This document shows positions 1-6,732 of a DNA stretch of 9,541 bases, piece after piece. The notes beneath the pieces are model-generated. The model worked only from the letters and a program-made list of their open reading frames with translations. It was not told the DNA's origin and ran no database searches. The stretch spans positions 1 to 9,541 of the forward strand of contig QMZG01000040.1 in NCBI GenBank assembly GCA_003663045.1, given 5' to 3'. This DNA comes from Candidatus Altarchaeales archaeon. Lineage in GTDB: Archaea; Altiarchaeota; Altiarchaeia; IMC4; QMZM01. A program made the translations under genes and the position numbers. Every line of letters begins with the position of its first letter. Position 1 is the first letter of the stretch.

Positions 1-44
1 ATTGAGATAAAATATTAGAAGACTACGAATTATCCAACAGCGAA
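1..44. other. Intergenic edge downstream of glmS
   Basis: These bases lie beyond the glmS stop codon at the window edge. They are AT-rich. I see no gene or clear terminator in them. Confidence 0.4.
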
Positions 45-1814
45 TTATTCCACAGTGACAGATTTTGCCAGATTCCTCGGCTTGTCTGGATCTAGGCCCT
101 TGGCGGTTGATATATAATATGCCAGCAAATGCAACGGCACAATATACAAAATTGGTGACAGCAGTGGATCACAAACCGGAACCCTCAGATCACCATCCTC
201 TCCAACCATGATGATGGTGGCATTTCTTGCCCTCGCCTCCTGAACGTTACTTTCCATCTTCTCTTTAAGATCATCATTGGGTGAGATCGCAATGACTGGA
301 ACACCCTCTTCTAATAAAGCCAGTGGTCCATGCTTTAATTCCCCGGCAGGATATGCCTCCGCATGGACATAACTGATCTCCTTGATTTTCAATGCGCCCT
401 CCAAAGCGGTTGGATAATTCAACCTTCTGCCGATATAGAAGAATATTTTTTTATCCTTTAATTTCTCTGCCAGTTTCTTTATCTCACCTTCATTATCCAG
501 TACCTGTCTAATTTTATCAGGAATCTTATGGAGATCATCAAGAATCTCATTCATATACTGTTCATTGATATTTCCTTTCTCCCTCGCAAGTGAAAGGCAG
601 AGCAGAGTCAGGGAGACTAATTGACCAAGGTAAGCCTTTGTGGAGGCAACGGCAATCTCCGGTCCGGAATAGGTATAGATGACATCATCCGATATCCTGG
701 TAAGAGAGGATCCCACCACATTTACAACACTTGTAACATACGCTAGTTTTTTTCTGGCTTCTTTTACGGATGCAATTGTATCAGCTGTTTCCCCGGATTG
801 CGAGATTGCAATTACAGCACAGTCGCTCCCAAGAGAATTTACCGTAGAATATCTAAACTCTGATCCAACGATAGCCTCGGAGGGGATACCAAATCTTTCC
901 AGGAGATATTTGGCAACTAAAGCGGCATAAGATGCAGTTCCACAGGCTACAAAATAAATGCGATTGAAATTCTTCAGTTTCCCTGCAATCTCCTCTGTTT
1001 TATTTATTCCATTCAATGCATTTCTCACCGCATTTGGCTCCTCGAATATCTCCTTGAGCATGAAGTGTTCATAGCCCTCCTTCTCAGCCTCTTCAATATC
1101 CCATTCTATCTCCCGGATTTCCTTCTTTATTTCGTCTCCGGTCTCCAAGTCTTTGATAGTTACAGAATTCTTCTTAACTATCCCATATTCAAGATCATCC
1201 AAGATGATAATCCTTCTGGTCTCTGGAAGAACCGCGGGGGTATCTGATGCTATGAAGTTTTCCCCATCACCAAGACCTATAATAAGTGGGCTTTCCTTTC
1301 TCGCCAATAAGATCATATCTGGGTTTGATTTGCTTATAGCCACGATAGCAAAGCTTCCCCTCAGTTTTTTTACTGCCTTTACAAATGCGGATTCAAAATT
1401 TCCAGAATAAAACTCCTCAATCAGGTGCGGAATAACCTCGGTATCTGTTTCTGATAAAAATCTATGTTTCCTCTCAATTAATCCCTCTCTGAGTTCTTTA
1501 TAATTTTCAATTATTCCATTATGAGCTATTGTAAACTGACTATTACAGTCGCTGTGTGGATGGGAATTTTCACGCGAGGGTTCTCCATGCGTAGCCCATC
1601 TGGTGTGCGCAATTCCCAATTTTGATTCTCTGCCGAGATTTAAATTTTTACGTATATCGTTAACCTTGCCCCTATCCTTGGAAACTAGGATTCTTCCATG
1701 GGCGAAATATGCAACCCCGGCTGAATCATAGCCCCTGTACTCCAATCTCTTCAGCATATCAAAAAGGATCTCTGGTGCATTTCTCTCCCCTATATAACCT
1801 GCGATGCCGCACAT
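45..1814 (-). CDS. glmS: Glutamine--fructose-6-phosphate aminotransferase (isomerizing)
   Basis: This 589-residue protein is a full-length glucosamine-6-phosphate synthase. The family converts fructose-6-phosphate and glutamine into glucosamine-6-phosphate and glutamate in the cytoplasm, the entry step to UDP-GlcNAc and so to surface glycans and N-glycans. The start MCGIAGYIG puts the class-II amidotransferase nucleophile Cys at residue 2. HTRWATHG (70-77), HNG (98-100) and the Asp in SETDTE (121-126) complete the glutaminase site. Two SIS sugar-isomerase domains follow: CGTAS at 291-295, SQSGETADT at 339-347 and STKAY at 391-395, then GELKHGP at 491-497. The C-terminus ends in the conserved AKSVTVE with the fructose-binding Lys at 584. 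No key residue is missing. The ATG lies 4 bases after the NAC stop, so the two genes are probably co-transcribed. Its ribosome binding site would be inside the NAC tail and is weak. Confidence 0.97.
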   Translation of the reverse strand: MCGIAGYIGERNAPEILFDMLKRLEYRGYDSAGVAYFAHGRILVSKDRGKVNDIRKNLNLGRESKLGIAHTRWATHGEPSRENSHPHSDCNSQFTIAHNGIIENYKELREGLIERKHRFLSETDTEVIPHLIEEFYSGNFESAFVKAVKKLRGSFAIVAISKSNPDMILLARKESPLIIGLGDGENFIASDTPAVLPETRRIIILDDLEYGIVKKNSVTIKDLETGDEIKKEIREIEWDIEEAEKEGYEHFMLKEIFEEPNAVRNALNGINKTEEIAGKLKNFNRIYFVACGTASYAALVAKYLLERFGIPSEAIVGSEFRYSTVNSLGSDCAVIAISQSGETADTIASVKEARKKLAYVTSVVNVVGSSLTRISDDVIYTYSGPEIAVASTKAYLGQLVSLTLLCLSLAREKGNINEQYMNEILDDLHKIPDKIRQVLDNEGEIKKLAEKLKDKKIFFYIGRRLNYPTALEGALKIKEISYVHAEAYPAGELKHGPLALLEEGVPVIAISPNDDLKEKMESNVQEARARNATIIMVGEDGDLRVPVCDPLLSPILYIVPLHLLAYYISTAKGLDPDKPRNLAKSVTVE

Positions 1815-1818
1815 CTTA

Positions 1819-2169
1819 CTAACCCTTCAACTTCATTATAGCCTCTGCAATATCCCCATTAGTTTCTTCCAAAGCTTTTCTCGCCTCTTCTTCACTAACC
1901 TGGGCCTGTTCTGAGACCATATTCACATCATCTTCAGATATCTCCAAAATTACCTCTTCTTCCCCTTTTTCCTCTCTCACTGTTCCTCCCGTAATGTTGA
2001 AGATTTCCTGTCCATGCATGGTCATTTTAACCACTTGAGGATCCTCAATGATAATTTTCTTATCACCGCTATGAATCACTACCATCTCTGCACTGATCTC
2101 ATTCGTTTTTATACCCATCCTCTTCATCATCTGCTTCATCTGCCTTGGATTTATTCCTCCTGGAAACAT
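1819..2169 (-). CDS. nac: Nascent polypeptide-associated complex protein, alpha type
   Basis: This 116-residue archaeal NAC is expected to work as a homodimer that binds ribosomes and nascent chains near the exit tunnel. The N-terminus MFPGGINPRQMKQMMKRMGIK is typical of archaeal NAC. The NAC beta-barrel spans about residues 24-75, with DPQVVKMTMHGQEIFNITG as its core. A UBA domain covers about 77-115, containing SEEEARKALEETNGDIAEAI. The frame stays open 21 codons further upstream, to 2232. I chose the ATG at 2169 because GGTGAT lies 3 bases before it, family members start here, and the longer form would overlap the divergent thpR start. glmS follows after 4 bases, so this is the first gene of an apparent two-gene operon. 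The domain assignment is firm. Coupling of the two functions through the operon is only inferred. Confidence 0.95.
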   Translation of the reverse strand: MFPGGINPRQMKQMMKRMGIKTNEISAEMVVIHSGDKKIIIEDPQVVKMTMHGQEIFNITGGTVREEKGEEEVILEISEDDVNMVSEQAQVSEEEARKALEETNGDIAEAIMKLKG

Positions 2170-2222
2170 TTTATCACCATCTACTTTTTTAAAAAGGATA
2201 ATAGTAATAATAGTAATATAGA
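2170..2222. promoter_or_regulatory. Divergent promoter region nac / thpR
   Basis: These 53 bp separate two divergent start codons. The palindromic A/T tract at 2185-2195 (TTTTTTAAAAA) sits at the right distance to be a TATA box for thpR. A start about 25 bases downstream would fall almost on the thpR ATG, and there is no Shine-Dalgarno in front of that ATG, so thpR is probably leaderless. GGTGAT at 2178-2173 on the minus strand is the nac ribosome binding site. The A/T-rich direct repeat AATAGTAAT (twice, 2200-2217) lies in the same gap and could be a regulator site, but there is no direct evidence for that. Confidence 0.5.
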
Positions 2223-2771
2223 ATGAGGGCATTTATAGCAATTCCCTGTCCAGGAGATCTAAGGGAATCCCTTGTTAAAATTCAGAATCAGATAAAGGAC
2301 CTGGGAAGACTAAGGTTGGTTGAGCCAGAGAATATACACCTTACCCTGAAGTTTCTCGGTAATGTTGATGAGAATAGGATTGATGAGATTATTAAATGCT
2401 TAAATAAAGTATCAAAGATAGATGGCTTCGATATATCACTAAGGGGAGTTAGTGTATTTCCAAAACCCAGTTATGTCAGAGTGGTCTGGGTCGGTGTAGG
2501 CAATGGGGGCAAGGAAATAAAAGAATTACATACAAGGATTGATCAAGAACTGGAAGCATTGGGCTTTGAAAGAGAAAAACGATTTAGTGCTCATTTCACT
2601 ATCGCGAGGGTAAAGAGAATTGAGGATAAAAAGGAATTCATAAAAATTCTGAATGAAAATTCAAAAAGGGAATTTGGGGATTTCTATGTAAAGGGTATAG
2701 AACTTATGAAGAGTGAGTTAAAAAGGACAGGCCCAGTTTATTCTTTGGTCCATAGATTTGATTTTGAGTAG
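2223..2771 (+). CDS. thpR: RNA 2',3'-cyclic phosphodiesterase (2H / LigT family)
   Basis: This 182-residue protein belongs to the 2H phosphoesterase superfamily. ThpR hydrolyses RNA 2',3'-cyclic phosphate ends to 2'-phosphomonoesters, and family members were first described as 2'-5' RNA ligases. Two catalytic HxT motifs are visible: H39-L-T41 in NIHLTLKFLG and H124-F-T126 in SAHFTIARV. They sit in the two halves of the pseudo-symmetric fold at the usual spacing, and the length is normal. The N-terminus MRAFIAIPCP is typical, which supports the ATG at 2223. No Shine-Dalgarno precedes it, so a leaderless transcript is likely. The gene is divergent from nac-glmS. A role in tRNA processing or RNA repair is inferred from the family; nothing nearby shows the physiological substrate. 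Confidence 0.95.
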   Translation: MRAFIAIPCPGDLRESLVKIQNQIKDLGRLRLVEPENIHLTLKFLGNVDENRIDEIIKCLNKVSKIDGFDISLRGVSVFPKPSYVRVVWVGVGNGGKEIKELHTRIDQELEALGFEREKRFSAHFTIARVKRIEDKKEFIKILNENSKREFGDFYVKGIELMKSELKRTGPVYSLVHRFDFE

Positions 2772-2775
2772 CAAT

Positions 2776-2800
2776 AAATATATTTATAAATATTTATACC
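2776..2800 (+). promoter_or_regulatory. TATA-rich promoter of the 111-residue pilin-like gene
   Basis: A run of A/T with overlapping TTTATA elements (2783-2798) lies 25-40 bases before the ATG at 2823. There is no Shine-Dalgarno before that ATG. A start about 25 bases downstream of the TTTATAC element falls almost at the ATG, which fits a leaderless archaeal transcript. The segment is partly self-complementary because of its composition. Confidence 0.5.
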
Positions 2801-2822
2801 TTCTTGTTAATACCTAATCAAC

Positions 2823-3158
2823 ATGAAAATCAAATCATTAATATTAGTAATATCAGTATCGATTTTCCTGCTCCTAACAGAGCGTGTTACTGCATCATAC
2901 TACATAGATATGCTGAAAGACCTAGATGTTAAATTACTGTGCATACTTTCATATATTACTTTGCCATTGGTTGCGATCTTACTCGTTGTGGGTGGTTATC
3001 TATTAATCTCCGGAACCTCTCCAGAAAGAAGAGATTCTGGTAAAGGTTTAATTATAAATGCGATAATTGGATTGATTCTGGTTGTGCTATTAATCATGGT
3101 TTCCATACATATCGGAGATATGAAGGATTTATACTGGAGCGTTTGTTGGGGAGTTTAA
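2823..3158 (+). CDS. Small pilin-like membrane protein (T4SS-pilin / TrbC-like topology)
   Basis: This 111-residue protein has an N-terminal hydrophobic signal segment (about 4-19, possible cleavage after TAS at 23-25). Two membrane helices follow (about 36-63 and 75-97), joined by a short polar loop GTSPERRDSGK. The pattern G..Y.I.SG..P..R...GK then AIIGLI is the signature of small VirB2/TrbC-like pilin subunits of type IV secretion-like systems. A matching module sits inside the 671-residue protein on the other strand (residues about 150-218). Family assignment rests on topology and motif, not on a search. No ATPase or other secretion gene is visible beside it, so a role in secretion or a pilus is inference. 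The start ATG is preceded by a TATA-rich tract and no ribosome binding site. The reading frame continues after the TAA as a Pro/Ser/Thr-rich stretch of 27 codons. Confidence 0.75.
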   Translation: MKIKSLILVISVSIFLLLTERVTASYYIDMLKDLDVKLLCILSYITLPLVAILLVVGGYLLISGTSPERRDSGKGLIINAIIGLILVVLLIMVSIHIGDMKDLYWSVCWGV

Positions 3159-3312
3159 CCTCCAACACCTTCTGAATCAATACCATCTGGATCGGCACAT
3201 CCAGAATCAACGGTTGATAGCGATAATAACTGGAGGTCATGAAGATGGGCCATCCATAAGGTTAATATATCATAAATAATAAAGATAATTAATATTTATA
3301 AGTAAAAGTAAA
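3159..3312 (+). other. Intergenic region before the KaiC-like gene
   Basis: The first 84 bases continue the frame of the upstream pilin-like gene beyond its TAA and encode a Pro/Ser/Thr-rich stretch ending at TGA 3240-3242. The rest is very A/T-rich. AATATTTATAAG around 3290-3302 is the best TATA candidate for the downstream KaiC-like gene; it would place the transcript start inside the tandem repeat at 3313-3344. No RNA gene is recognised here. Confidence 0.4.
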
Positions 3313-3344
3313 AGGTAATTATATTATTAGGTAATTACACTATT
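3313..3344 (+). repeat. Tandem 16-bp repeat at the KaiC-like gene promoter
   Basis: Two directly abutting 16-bp units, AGGTAATTATATTATT (3313-3328) and AGGTAATTACACTATT (3329-3344), differ at two positions. They end one base before the ribosome binding site GGTGGA of the KaiC-like gene and cover the probable transcription start. The spacing and position suggest a two-site operator or an mRNA leader element. Chance expansion of A/T-rich sequence is the alternative. Confidence 0.6.
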
Positions 3345-3353
3345 GGTGGATTT

Positions 3354-4052
3354 ATGGAGAGGATTAAGACGGGTATCTCGGGTTTAGATGAGATGTTAAA
3401 TGGAGGTTTAATTAGTGGAAGACCATATATCGTTACTGGATCACCCGGGGCGGGCAAGACTATTTTAGGAATGCAATTTCTGATGGAGGGTGCAAAAAAT
3501 AGAGAAAGAGGGATGTATATATCATTAGAGGAATCCGGTGAGGAACTGACAGAGAATATGTCTGTATTCGGCTGGAATCTCCATTCAATCAAGATCATTG
3601 ATACCGCTCATGAACTTGGTGGTGATAAATGGTTAATAAAAGCGGATACTATTGTATCCAAGCCAGAATTTTCACTGGTCAATCTTATGAGGGTTATGAG
3701 AGAAAGGATGCAGATCTATAAGCCGAAGAGGCTTGTTATAGATTCTTTAACAAGTGTTAAGATGCTCTATGAAAAGGAGTACGACATGAGGAGGGGTCTC
3801 TTATCATTGATGAATTTCCTCCTTAGATCTAAAGCTACTTCTTTGCTTACTAGCACTAGTACTTCTGGAAGTATGGAAGAGTCACTAGCCAGTGGGGTAA
3901 TAAAGCTGCATATGATAGAGAGTAGAGGAGAGGTACTAAATGCTATAAGTATCGTCAAGATAAGGGGGAGTGATTTTGACAAACACATCAGGCCAATGAA
4001 GATAACAAATGAAGGAATAGTGGTATTCCCAAATGAGACCATATTTGAATAG
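3354..4052 (+). CDS. Single-domain KaiC/RadA-like ATPase
   Basis: This 232-residue protein is a single KaiC-type RecA-fold ATPase. The N-terminal TGISGLDEMLNGGL is the family start motif. Walker A is GSPGAGKT (29-36). The paired catalytic glutamates lie in YISLEE (E59-E60). Walker B is RLVIDSLT with D130. Late conserved segments are STSTSG (about 167-172), GVIKL and IVKIRGS. It lacks the second KaiC domain, so it is one of the short archaeal KaiC-like proteins that are often linked to signal transduction or motility; the specific partner cannot be told here. The ATG at 3354 is supported by GGTGGA three bases upstream. A tandem repeat abuts the ribosome binding site. It is convergent with the 671-residue gene. 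A circadian role is not implied. Confidence 0.9.
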   Translation: MERIKTGISGLDEMLNGGLISGRPYIVTGSPGAGKTILGMQFLMEGAKNRERGMYISLEESGEELTENMSVFGWNLHSIKIIDTAHELGGDKWLIKADTIVSKPEFSLVNLMRVMRERMQIYKPKRLVIDSLTSVKMLYEKEYDMRRGLLSLMNFLLRSKATSLLTSTSTSGSMEESLASGVIKLHMIESRGEVLNAISIVKIRGSDFDKHIRPMKITNEGIVVFPNETIFE

Positions 4053-4294
4053 GAAATAAAATCTAGAATCCCATAAGGCGAAGTCAGGTCTTTAATGTTT
4101 CATATATCCAGATTCCCCTTCTCCAATACAAATTTCCCTGTATCCTGGCACGATATTGAGATGCACGTCTTGAACCCTTCTTTCTCTATTGCTCAGGATT
4201 TCCATCTCCTCCTTAAAATCGGTTAATTACCTCATTTAATCGCCTGCAAATTTAGAATTATTTGGGGATAAATACGGAATTTCTGGGGATTCAT
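4053..4294. other. Convergent intergenic region
   Basis: These 242 bp lie between two convergent genes (KaiC-like ATPase and the 671-residue secreted protein). The only coding signal is a short minus-strand frame, listed separately. No strong hairpin or long T-run terminator stands out for either gene. Confidence 0.4.
4092..4205 (-). CDS. Possible 37-residue small protein or gene remnant
   Basis: A short minus-strand frame starts at ATG 4205 directly after AAGGAGGAG, a near-perfect Shine-Dalgarno, though only about 2 bases separate it from the ATG. The product begins MEILSNRERRVQDVHLNIV and continues with PGYREICIGEGESGY. It is charged with a mixed composition, not the low-complexity look of random A/T-rich DNA. 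The frame also extends upstream of the ATG by a few codons (LTDFKEE) to a stop. I do not recognise a family. It may be a real small protein, a decayed gene end, or chance. Confidence 0.3.
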   Translation of the reverse strand: MEILSNRERRVQDVHLNIVPGYREICIGEGESGYMKH

Positions 4295-6310
4295 TCATGT
4301 AACATCCTCGACGCAGACTGAATAATACTCATTATGATCAGCTCTATAGGTCTCTATAGTTACCTTGCACTTTCCTTCCCATCCATCCTTACATTCAAAT
4401 TCCTTACTTGTCCGGTCACCTCCAAGATCTGCTTGTATCACTTTGCCTTTTGCGTCACAACCAGTAGCCCATGGTGGCTCACAACAACTTGTACCCTCTG
4501 TTTTGTAATACAGTTCTTTTATTTTTATTTTAACATAAGCTTTTGCACCAACTCCCATCTCATCCACAACTAAATAGCAGTTACCATCATTGAGATGTAA
4601 GTCTGTTATCGTAGTGGATGAAGGTCTCATCATACAGTTCTTTTCAAGGCATTTACACGTATCTTCATCAGGACCATGCTGGAGACATTTCCCTCCACGA
4701 CCCCCGCAGTAATCATAGCAGTTAATAGGATCTTCTTTACACATGTATTTATACTTCTCATCTGGATATTGTTCAATAAGAATAATACTATTTTGACATC
4801 TATCCTCATGTGGTGCTTCTTCCTCACAATATCCCCTGGGATGGCATCTCATTTTGCTACATGTTCCCTTTTTCTCGGGATTATTGCCACCATCAGTGTC
4901 TTTTGCCTTACAGTCTTCCTTTGTACTACACTCTAGTCCCCCAGTGTATTTTACAACATTAATTTCTATTGATATTGTAGAATCTTGTCCAGTGTCAAGA
5001 TCAGCAACTGTAAATTCTATGGTATGTATGCCCAGATCCATATCCTTCATCCAACCCTCGGTTACGGTCCCCGGACCATGTTTTAAGTCACCATCCACCT
5101 TCCACCCGTAGAGGAAATTTCCACTCCCCCCTTCTGCATGTCCCTTAACATATATCCTCTTTCTTAGGTCTCTTTCCACTTCTTTATTTTTCATTAGTTC
5201 GGCAAAACTCTTCCCACCAATGGAATCTATAACTGCAGCGGGATAAGTGGAATCTGAAACTGTGAAATATATAATAGCTGAACCAATTTTTCCGGTAGTA
5301 TCTCGAAACCTGCAGGTAACCTTGTATTGCCCTGCGCTAGAAAAAGATTTCACTACCGGATTCTCGCGGTTATTGAATGACGTTGGATGTCCCGGACATC
5401 TTAAAGGATTTCTATCCGTGCGACTACCCATAGGGTCATAAATCTCAATCACACCTATATCTAATCCATCTGGATCATTAGCTATACAAATGATTTTCAC
5501 ATCTTCGTTCGGTTTGGCTTTCTGCGGCTCTACATATATTATTACCTTTGGACCATCAGGATCGCCAGCTTGGACCATCCCGGAAGGTGTTGTGATGACG
5601 ATACCATACTTAGCACAATCATAGCATCCCCCCTCAAGAGGTGGAATTTTCAGAATCTCAACCAACGGACATGCCATTAAAGCTATGATAAGTCCAATCA
5701 AAGCCCACACCAATCTACTTTTTGCTTCCTGCCGTCCACTTGGATCTTCCCCAGAGCCTATGTATTTAATTCCGGAGAGAACTATGAACAATGCCGCAAC
5801 AGCAGCAACCAGGGTGATGAGAATGCTGAGGATGTAGCAGGCAGCCATTGCGATTTTGGATTTGATTTCTTCGAGGGCAGTTGGTGGGCCGGGTGGTGTT
5901 GGACCGGGTGGCAGTGTTGTTGAGGTGGTTGGACCGGGTGGCAGTGTTGTTGAGATGGTGATTGTCGTTGTAGTGGATGGTGGAGCAGCAGTTACATCCT
6001 CCAAACATGCATTCCAGTTACCATTATTTGTAACCTTACACCTGCCCCCATTAATATCATACACCTTGCTCTCTCCCACATCCAGTACATCTCCCACATA
6101 TCCAACACCCTTATAGGTGATGCTAGATACCCATATCTTCTTTGTAAGACCTACCTGTTGATCTAGTATAGCTTCACAATCAATATGACTATATGAAGTC
6201 CCTAAAAGTCCAACATCCTTACAATCTTGAGCAGAAGTAAGAGTACTAGAGCTCACCAAAACCAACATCAAAATTCCCAGCACAACCCATTTACTCCTAT
6301 TGAATTTCAT
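4295..6310 (-). CDS. Large secreted modular protein with embedded pilin-like membrane pair and Ig/PKD-like domains
   Basis: I do not know a named homologue for this 671-residue protein; the modules are visible. A signal peptide covers residues 1-27 (KWVVLGILMLVLV core, ending TSAQ). An N-terminal domain spans about 28-107, ending CLEDVT. A Thr/Pro linker (110-143) contains two TTSTTLPPGP-type repeats. Two membrane helices (about 150-180 and 197-218) flank the loop SGEDPSGRQEAKS, matching the T4SS-pilin-like motif. An Ig-like domain lies at about 255-352 and a PKD-like domain at about 385-454. A Cys-rich segment with 13 cysteines spans 461-559. A C-terminal domain (about 563-671) ends CVEDVT. 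Most of the chain after the helices is probably extracellular. The ATG overlaps the HEPN stop (ATGA) and AAGGAGAGA precedes it, so translation is probably coupled to the toxin operon. Function is unknown; surface binding or a pilus-associated adhesin is inference. Confidence 0.85.
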   Translation of the reverse strand: MKFNRSKWVVLGILMLVLVSSSTLTSAQDCKDVGLLGTSYSHIDCEAILDQQVGLTKKIWVSSITYKGVGYVGDVLDVGESKVYDINGGRCKVTNNGNWNACLEDVTAAPPSTTTTITISTTLPPGPTTSTTLPPGPTPPGPPTALEEIKSKIAMAACYILSILITLVAAVAALFIVLSGIKYIGSGEDPSGRQEAKSRLVWALIGLIIALMACPLVEILKIPPLEGGCYDCAKYGIVITTPSGMVQAGDPDGPKVIIYVEPQKAKPNEDVKIICIANDPDGLDIGVIEIYDPMGSRTDRNPLRCPGHPTSFNNRENPVVKSFSSAGQYKVTCRFRDTTGKIGSAIIYFTVSDSTYPAAVIDSIGGKSFAELMKNKEVERDLRKRIYVKGHAEGGSGNFLYGWKVDGDLKHGPGTVTEGWMKDMDLGIHTIEFTVADLDTGQDSTISIEINVVKYTGGLECSTKEDCKAKDTDGGNNPEKKGTCSKMRCHPRGYCEEEAPHEDRCQNSIILIEQYPDEKYKYMCKEDPINCYDYCGGRGGKCLQHGPDEDTCKCLEKNCMMRPSSTTITDLHLNDGNCYLVVDEMGVGAKAYVKIKIKELYYKTEGTSCCEPPWATGCDAKGKVIQADLGGDRTSKEFECKDGWEGKCKVTIETYRADHNEYYSVCVEDVT
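5898..5957 (-). repeat. 30-bp tandem repeat coding the Thr/Pro linker
   Basis: Two abutting 30-bp units (5898-5927 and 5928-5957) match at 29 of 30 positions. On the minus strand they encode two copies of a ten-residue Ser/Thr-Thr-Leu-Pro-Pro-Gly-Pro linker in the large secreted protein. Such linkers are often O-glycosylated stalks. The near identity at DNA level suggests a recent duplication or slippage. Confidence 0.85.
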
Positions 6311-6732
6311 TCTCTCCTTGTCCTAACTGATAATTTGAAATCCTCTATGGCACTTTCAGCTCTATCAACGAAATCCTCGGCATTATGGATAATGTCAAGT
6401 GCATCCTCTTTTCTACTCATTTCGAATTCAACACCATAGTCGCACTCTATCCTCCTACCAAATGCCGATGATAATTTCTTTACATCATCACCATTTATGT
6501 TTGAGAATTTCTTTGCTTCACTCCAAAGCACATTTATAACTCCCGAATGTGTTTTTGGGGATTCACCCAGAAGTAATAACAACGCTCTTGCAGCGTGATG
6601 CATTGCATAGTATGCATGACTAATCGATGTATCATAAAATCCATCATCAAAATCGTTCCAAGCCGCATCTAGGAAATGCTTCGCCTTTTTAATGTGAAGC
6701 ATTGGATATTTCTTATCTAACAATTGAAACAC
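6307..6732 (-). CDS. HEPN domain protein (UPF0332-like), toxin partner of an MNT antitoxin
   Basis: This protein of up to 141 residues is a HEPN-fold protein. The central ISHAYYAMHHAARALLLLLG (37-56) with PKTHSG (59-64) is the classic helix pair of this family. FGRRIECDYG (91-100) is at the place where HEPN RNases carry their Arg-rich active site. In HEPN/MNT pairs the HEPN protein is an RNase toxin and the MNT partner neutralises it, in studied cases by adenylylating it; which mechanism holds here is unknown. The start is uncertain. The frame opens at GTG 6732, which overlaps the MNT gene by 20 bases. AAGGTG at 6735-6730 better suits a TTG at 6723, and ATG 6702 would give no overlap. The stop TGA overlaps the ATG of the large secreted protein (ATGA at 6310-6307), an unusual downstream partner for a toxin. 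Confidence 0.88.
   Translation of the reverse strand: MFQLLDKKYPMLHIKKAKHFLDAAWNDFDDGFYDTSISHAYYAMHHAARALLLLLGESPKTHSGVINVLWSEAKKFSNINGDDVKKLSSAFGRRIECDYGVEFEMSRKEDALDIIHNAEDFVDRAESAIEDFKLSVRTRRE

Noticed and set aside
679..1410. Several plus-strand open frames opposite glmS.
   Set aside because: They are antisense shadows of a well-conserved gene and have no family motifs or start signals of their own.
2170..2232. Longer NAC form starting at 2232.
   Set aside because: The added residues are hydrophobic and atypical, overlap the divergent thpR start, and ignore the GGTGAT site before ATG 2169.
4334..6116. Plus-strand frames and a second minus-strand frame over the 671-residue gene.
   Set aside because: They overlap a coherent modular protein and have the biased composition of shadow frames, such as Gly/Val runs opposite the Thr/Pro linker.
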